Source: Pontibacter pamirensis (GTDB lineage: Bacteria; Bacteroidota; Bacteroidia; Cytophagales; Hymenobacteraceae). Taken from it: a stretch of 64,000 nt of DNA. Below are positions 60,374 through 64,000 of the stretch, piece by piece. The stretch is taken from the NCBI RefSeq assembly GCF_010015475.1, contig NZ_SSNI01000006.1, forward strand, positions 62,001 through 126,000, read 5' to 3'. The position numbers and the translations under genes are program-made. The notes beneath the pieces are model-generated. The model was not told the origin of the DNA. It made no database searches and saw only the letters and a list, made by a program, of their open reading frames with translations. Numbering within the stretch: position 1 is the first letter of the stretch; each line of letters begins with the position of its first letter.

Positions 60374-61072
60374 ATGCAACAACCAACTCACCTTAGCGAA
60401 ATACTAAGCAGGCACAGCCATGCCTTTGCCCCTGTACTGGCCGCTGACCTGAATGCTGACAATGTCTGCACCTTAGATTTCACGGCTGCCAACACCCTGC
60501 TGCAACAAACAGATTTACAGGACACTGCAGCTTTCAACGCGGCAGTGCAGCAAATGCTGCAGGCGCAAAGTGCCGCCGTAGGCGTGGGCGGCTATTTGGA
60601 AGACCGATTTATATACCGCCGCAGCCAGCATTTTGATGTAGCCTCCGAAAGCCGCAACCTGCACCTGGGGGTGGATGTATGGCTGGAGGCAGGCACCGCA
60701 GTCTTCACTCCTTTGGACGCCGTGGTACATTCTTTTGCGGACAACGATAACTTCGGCGACTACGGCCCTACTATCATCCTGCAGCACGAACTGGAGGGCG
60801 TCCCCTTCTATACCCTTTACGGCCACCTGACCCGTACCTCGCTGCAGGAACTGCAAACAGGTCAGCCATTTTCTAAGGGCGATAAGATTGCCGAAGTCGG
60901 CCCTTACCCGGAAAACGGCCACTGGCCTCCACACCTACACTTTCAGGTAATGGCTTCTATGGAGGGCAAACAAGGGGATTATCCGGGCGTGGCTACAACT
61001 TCAGAAAGAGCTAAATATCAGATTCTTTGCCCCAACCCGAACCTGATACTGCAGTGCCGCCACCTGGCATAA
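60374..61072 (+). CDS. M23 family metallopeptidase, no signal peptide
   Basis: A 232-residue protein starting at 60374 (MQQPTHLSEILSRHSH); a TTG-initiated extension to 60341 adds 11 residues and is less likely. The LytM zinc motifs are HLGVD (HxxxD) and HLHFQ (HxH), with TLYGHL between them. M23 enzymes cleave peptidoglycan cross-links or peptides. The lack of a visible export signal is odd for a wall enzyme; a cytosolic or non-classically exported role is possible. It follows the AP2 protein by 46 bp in the same direction. Confidence 0.85.
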   Translation: MQQPTHLSEILSRHSHAFAPVLAADLNADNVCTLDFTAANTLLQQTDLQDTAAFNAAVQQMLQAQSAAVGVGGYLEDRFIYRRSQHFDVASESRNLHLGVDVWLEAGTAVFTPLDAVVHSFADNDNFGDYGPTIILQHELEGVPFYTLYGHLTRTSLQELQTGQPFSKGDKIAEVGPYPENGHWPPHLHFQVMASMEGKQGDYPGVATTSERAKYQILCPNPNLILQCRHLA

Positions 61073-61168
61073 CCTTGCAAAGCCTTTAAATTTTAAGTAA
61101 AATTGCCACCTTTTGGCGCTGCTTTAGCTGGCAGCGTCTTTTTTTTAAACATCAAATTGTATTAAGAG

Positions 61169-62005
61169 ATGGTGCTGGATGTCGATTCCATTCGCGAGAT
61201 GGTATTAAACTTAGCCATGGTGTATGGCTTCAGGCTTGTGGTGGCTATACTGATTTTGATTATAGGCTCCTGGGTCGTCAGGCGCATGAACCGGCTGCTG
61301 CAAAACCTGATGCTGCGCAAAGGCGTGGATGAGTCTCTGCGGCCATTTCTGGGTAGTATCATCAATATCGCGTTGTGGGTATTGCTAATTGTGCTGGTGG
61401 TGGCGCAATTGGGCCTTGAGATGACTTCTTTTATTGCCGTACTTGGTTCTGCCGGCCTGGCAATTGGCCTGGCACTGCAGGGCAGCCTTTCTAACTTTGC
61501 CGGGGGCGTCCTCATTCTCACTATTAAGCCGTTCAGGGTAGGCGACTTTATTGAGGCGCAGGGGCAAATGGGTACGGTACATCTGATTAACATCTTCAAC
61601 ACAGTTATTAAAACAGGTAATAACCAGGTCATCTATATGCCAAACGGCCCGCTGGCATCAAGTGTGGTAATCAACTACTCTGTGGAGCCAACACGCCGTA
61701 TGGAACTCAACCTGGTCATCAGCCCGGAAAACAATTTGGTGACTGTAAAACGTTTACTCCAGGAGCTCATTGAAACAGATCCGCGCATACTCTCTGAGCC
61801 TGCTCCGGTAATTGCTGTAACCGCTTTTACCGAGTATTCCCTCACCATCAGTATGCGCCTCTGGGCTAAAAAAGAAGAGTTCTGGCCGCTGAACTGGGAG
61901 ATGAACGAACGTGTGAAAATAGCCTTTGAAGAAAACGTTGTGAAGGCGCCAGCACCTATCCAAAAGCGCGAGATGGTTACCGTGCAGCAGCACAACAAGG
62001 CTTAA
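61169..62005 (+). CDS. Small-conductance mechanosensitive channel (MscS)
   Basis: A 278-residue channel with three transmembrane helices: ~15-35 (VVAILILIIGSWVVRR), ~62-82 (NIALWVLLIVLVVAQLG) and the pore-lining TM3 (GSAGLAIGLALQGSLSNFAG). The beta domain (KPFRVGDFIEAQGQMGTV) and the C-terminal vestibule follow. It opens on membrane tension during osmotic downshock. Followed 20 bp later by a hairpin terminator. Confidence 0.95.
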   Translation: MVLDVDSIREMVLNLAMVYGFRLVVAILILIIGSWVVRRMNRLLQNLMLRKGVDESLRPFLGSIINIALWVLLIVLVVAQLGLEMTSFIAVLGSAGLAIGLALQGSLSNFAGGVLILTIKPFRVGDFIEAQGQMGTVHLINIFNTVIKTGNNQVIYMPNGPLASSVVINYSVEPTRRMELNLVISPENNLVTVKRLLQELIETDPRILSEPAPVIAVTAFTEYSLTISMRLWAKKEEFWPLNWEMNERVKIAFEENVVKAPAPIQKREMVTVQQHNKA

Positions 62006-62024
62006 AGCTTTTTGAAGTTATCAG

Positions 62025-62068
62025 TATAAGTTGAAAGCCCCGCCGTTACGTGGGGCTTTCAACTTATA
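62025..62068. terminator. Perfect 17-bp hairpin terminator
   Basis: 62025-62041 is the exact reverse complement of 62052-62068, 10-nt loop. It lies between the convergent MscS and permease genes. Confidence 0.87.
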
Positions 62069-62114
62069 GAAGAATGGATTTATTGATTCAACAACCGCCT
62101 ATTCTGCAACTGTC

Positions 62115-63323
62115 TTAATCGAATTTAATCGCCTTCACCGGCCTGATCCGCGAAACCATGGCAGCAGGTATAAGGATAGCCAGCATGGTGAGCAGGAGGG
62201 TAATAACATTAAGCCCAATGATAATACCGGCATTCCAACTGATAGGAACAGTGTCCATGTAGTAGTTCTCCGGGTCGAGCGGGATGATTTTGAAGTAATA
62301 CTGTATAGCGCAGAAACCAAGGCCGATTATGTTCCCCCATATCAACCCTTTAATGGTAAGTTTCAGACCGCGAAAGTAAAAGACTTCCCGTATCTGCGCA
62401 TCGGTAGCACCTACCGCCTTCAGCACCCCTATCATATTTATGCGCTCTATAATCATGATAAAAACCGTGGAAACCATGTTAAATGAAGCCACGAAAATAA
62501 TAAGCACCAGAAAGATAACAACGTTTTTACGCAGCAGTTTGAGCCAGTCGAACAGCTGCGCGTGCCGATCTGTGATTTTCTCCAGTTGCAAATCATAGTT
62601 CATTTGCTCAAACACCTGGTCTGCCGCCTGGTCTATTTGCTCAAAGTCTTTGAGCACAATTTCGATACCTCCCACCAGTGTATCTGGCCAGTTGTTCAGC
62701 TCCCGTATCAACTGAATATCACCGATAACGAAAACCTCGTCAAATTCTTCTAAGCCTGTATTAAAAATGCCTTTTACCTGTAATTTCCGGGCACGTGGCG
62801 GATTTTGTATAAAATAAAAAATGGCCTCATCGCCTACTTCCAGACTCAGCTTACTTGCCACGCTCTGGCTGATGAGCACTTCTTTTGACGATGCCGTATC
62901 AGTATACGAAATCAGCTCGCCAGATCTGAGGTTCTGCTGCATGGAGTTCATGTCATAGTCTTCTCCCACTCCTTTCAGCACTACCCCGAGTACTTCATCG
63001 TCTGTCTTAATAATGGCTGTTTTGCGGGCAAAAGCCTGAATCCGCTGGATACCTGCCACGGAATCTGCCACCCCGATGTTCCTGCTGATGGGTGCCCCTT
63101 CCAGCGAATTATTGGTGTCGTATTTGCTCACCTGCAGGTGTGCCCCGAAGGAAAAAATCTTTTGCCTGATCTCGTACTGGAAGCCTTCGAGAATAGCAAA
63201 AGATACGATCATGATGGCAATGCCTGCAGCTATGCTGATTATTGCTATTTTTGTAACCGACGACGTAAATGAGCCGGTTTGTACTTCTGATATTTTATCA
63301 GATATATATTTGGAGATATTCAC
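62115..63323 (-). CDS. ABC transporter permease (FtsX/LolC-LolE type)
   Basis: A 402-residue membrane protein with one N-terminal transmembrane helix (VTKIAIISIAAGIAIMIVSFAILEGF), a large periplasmic MacB-like domain (~residues 50-255), and three C-terminal helices (NVVIFLVLIIFVASFNMVSTVF onward). It contains the LolC/E-type segment GVLKAVGATDAQIREVFYFRG. Likely part of lipoprotein release from the inner membrane; the ATPase partner is not in the window. Divergent from the NamZ-like gene, 54 bp apart. Confidence 0.9.
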   Translation of the reverse strand: MNISKYISDKISEVQTGSFTSSVTKIAIISIAAGIAIMIVSFAILEGFQYEIRQKIFSFGAHLQVSKYDTNNSLEGAPISRNIGVADSVAGIQRIQAFARKTAIIKTDDEVLGVVLKGVGEDYDMNSMQQNLRSGELISYTDTASSKEVLISQSVASKLSLEVGDEAIFYFIQNPPRARKLQVKGIFNTGLEEFDEVFVIGDIQLIRELNNWPDTLVGGIEIVLKDFEQIDQAADQVFEQMNYDLQLEKITDRHAQLFDWLKLLRKNVVIFLVLIIFVASFNMVSTVFIMIIERINMIGVLKAVGATDAQIREVFYFRGLKLTIKGLIWGNIIGLGFCAIQYYFKIIPLDPENYYMDTVPISWNAGIIIGLNVITLLLTMLAILIPAAMVSRIRPVKAIKFD

Positions 63324-63377
63324 TCGCCTTATTTCTTAACAGCTTTAAAGATAGGTATGAATTTTGACTTCTACCTT

Positions 63378-64000
63378 ATGACTATGACACAGCCCATGCT
63401 TATACTATACACTTCGTTTCTGCTAGCTCTCGGAAACTGCGCCCCGAAACAAGCGCCTGCCACAATACCACAGCCTCAGCCTACTGAGCAAACAATTACT
63501 GCTGAACCTGCACCAGAGCCACAGTCCAAGCCTTTGCAGACAGGCGCAGAACAACTGGAACTGTACCTGCCCCAGTTGCAGGGCAAGCGTGTGGGCCTCG
63601 TGGTAAACCAAACGTCGGTTGTTGGCCAAACGCATTTAGTTGATACCTTATTGAGCCGGGGCGTGGACGTGGTGACAATTTTCGCACCGGAACACGGCTT
63701 CCGGGGCGAAGCTGATGCTGGTGCATACGTGAAAGACGCCAAAGACATCCGCACTGGCCTGCCTATCATATCGCTCTACGGCAAAAACAAAAAGCCATCG
63801 GCGGAACAGGTAAAGAACCTGGATGTGCTGGTTTTTGATATTCAGGATGTAGGCGCCCGCTTCTATACTTACATAAGCACCATGCACTATGTAATGGAGG
63901 CCGCAGCCGAAAACAACAAGCCTGTGCTGGTGCTGGACCGCCCTAACCCGAACGGCCATTATGTAGACGGACCGGTGCTGGAGAAGGAGCAACAGTCGTT
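63378..64000 (+). CDS. NamZ-type exo-beta-N-acetylmuramidase (DUF1343), truncated by window end
   Basis: The first ~207 residues of an exported protein. The start at 63378 is the first of three in-frame ATGs (63378, 63384, 63396); each leaves a signal peptide ending LLALGNC, probably a lipobox with an unusual Asn at -1. A Pro/Gln/Glu-rich linker precedes the DUF1343 domain: GKRVGLVVNQTSVVG, APEHGFRGEADAGAYV, SLYGKNKKPSAEQ, VFDIQDVGARFYTYISTM, LDRPNPNGHYVDGP. NamZ relatives release MurNAc from peptidoglycan ends during recycling. The C-terminal half lies outside the window. Confidence 0.88.
   Translation, partial: MTMTQPMLILYTSFLLALGNCAPKQAPATIPQPQPTEQTITAEPAPEPQSKPLQTGAEQLELYLPQLQGKRVGLVVNQTSVVGQTHLVDTLLSRGVDVVTIFAPEHGFRGEADAGAYVKDAKDIRTGLPIISLYGKNKKPSAEQVKNLDVLVFDIQDVGARFYTYISTMHYVMEAAAENNKPVLVLDRPNPNGHYVDGPVLEKEQQS

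Noticed and set aside
1-64000. CRISPR arrays, tRNA/rRNA genes, transposases, integrases
   Set aside because: No regularly spaced direct repeats, no cloverleaf or rRNA segments noticed, and no protein with transposase or integrase motifs.

Overview
The window reads as a chromosomal segment of a pigmented, aerobic member of Bacteroidota, most likely order Cytophagales, family Hymenobacteraceae (Pontibacter or a close relative). The evidence is two secreted proteins with type IX secretion C-terminal domains, promoters with the Bacteroidota -7 element TAnnTTTG, a dcw cluster in the Bacteroidota order without murF, a CrtZ/CrtW/CrtYcd-type carotenoid locus, a TonB receptor with a HYC_CC_PP partner, and very long perfect hairpin terminators. 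The genus is inferred from gene content, not from a search.

Layout. 1-2945: end of a stressosome-type signalling module (RsbT-like tail, RsbT-RsbX fusion, histidine kinase with an RsbT-like front domain) facing a single-domain response regulator across an 80-bp perfect stem-loop. 3345-11281: coiled-coil protein, secreted subtilase, aconitase, thioredoxin-fold lipoprotein. 11438-13159: an AT-rich block of four integron-cassette-like units with no integrase in view. 13550-22089: methyltransferase, TonB-like protein, polyprenyl synthase, hydrolase-folK pair, fabD, DCC protein and a GC-rich gliding-motility-type surface protein. 22356-25897: sdhCAB (type B succinate:quinone oxidoreductase). 26694-42160: complete dcw operon on the minus strand, mraZ-rsmH-ftsL-ftsI-murE-mraY-murD-ftsW-murG-murC-ftsQ-ftsA-ftsZ. 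42161-42503: regulatory region with two 10-bp-periodic GTGG repeat arrays (MraZ-box-like), one per divergent promoter, and four DnaA-box-like 9-mers between them. 42504-45612: HYC_CC_PP protein, TonB receptor and HMA protein (probable copper-related operon). 46408-53732: carotenoid locus (crtZ-carH, then ECF sigma-crtI-crtB-hypothetical-crtY-ispH-crtW), predicted to make hydroxylated and ketolated carotenoids. 53777-59502: enoyl-CoA hydratase, TetR regulator with its operator inside its own promoter, NlpE-like lipoprotein, M3 peptidase and PaaE-like reductase. 59767-64000: degenerate HNH-AP2 protein, M23 peptidase, MscS channel, LolC/E-type permease and a truncated NamZ-type protein.

How it works together. 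The dcw operon couples peptidoglycan precursor synthesis to septum assembly and is probably autoregulated by MraZ. The carotenoid locus carries a MerR/B12-type regulator with the residues of light-sensing CarH next to an ECF sigma factor, which suggests photo-inducible pigment made from isoprenoids, with IspH encoded in the same operon.

The most interesting items are the cassette array, in which the ends of each unit are complementary to each other, and the symmetrical mraZ/HYC_CC_PP control region. No tRNA, rRNA, CRISPR array, transposase or integrase was recognised.
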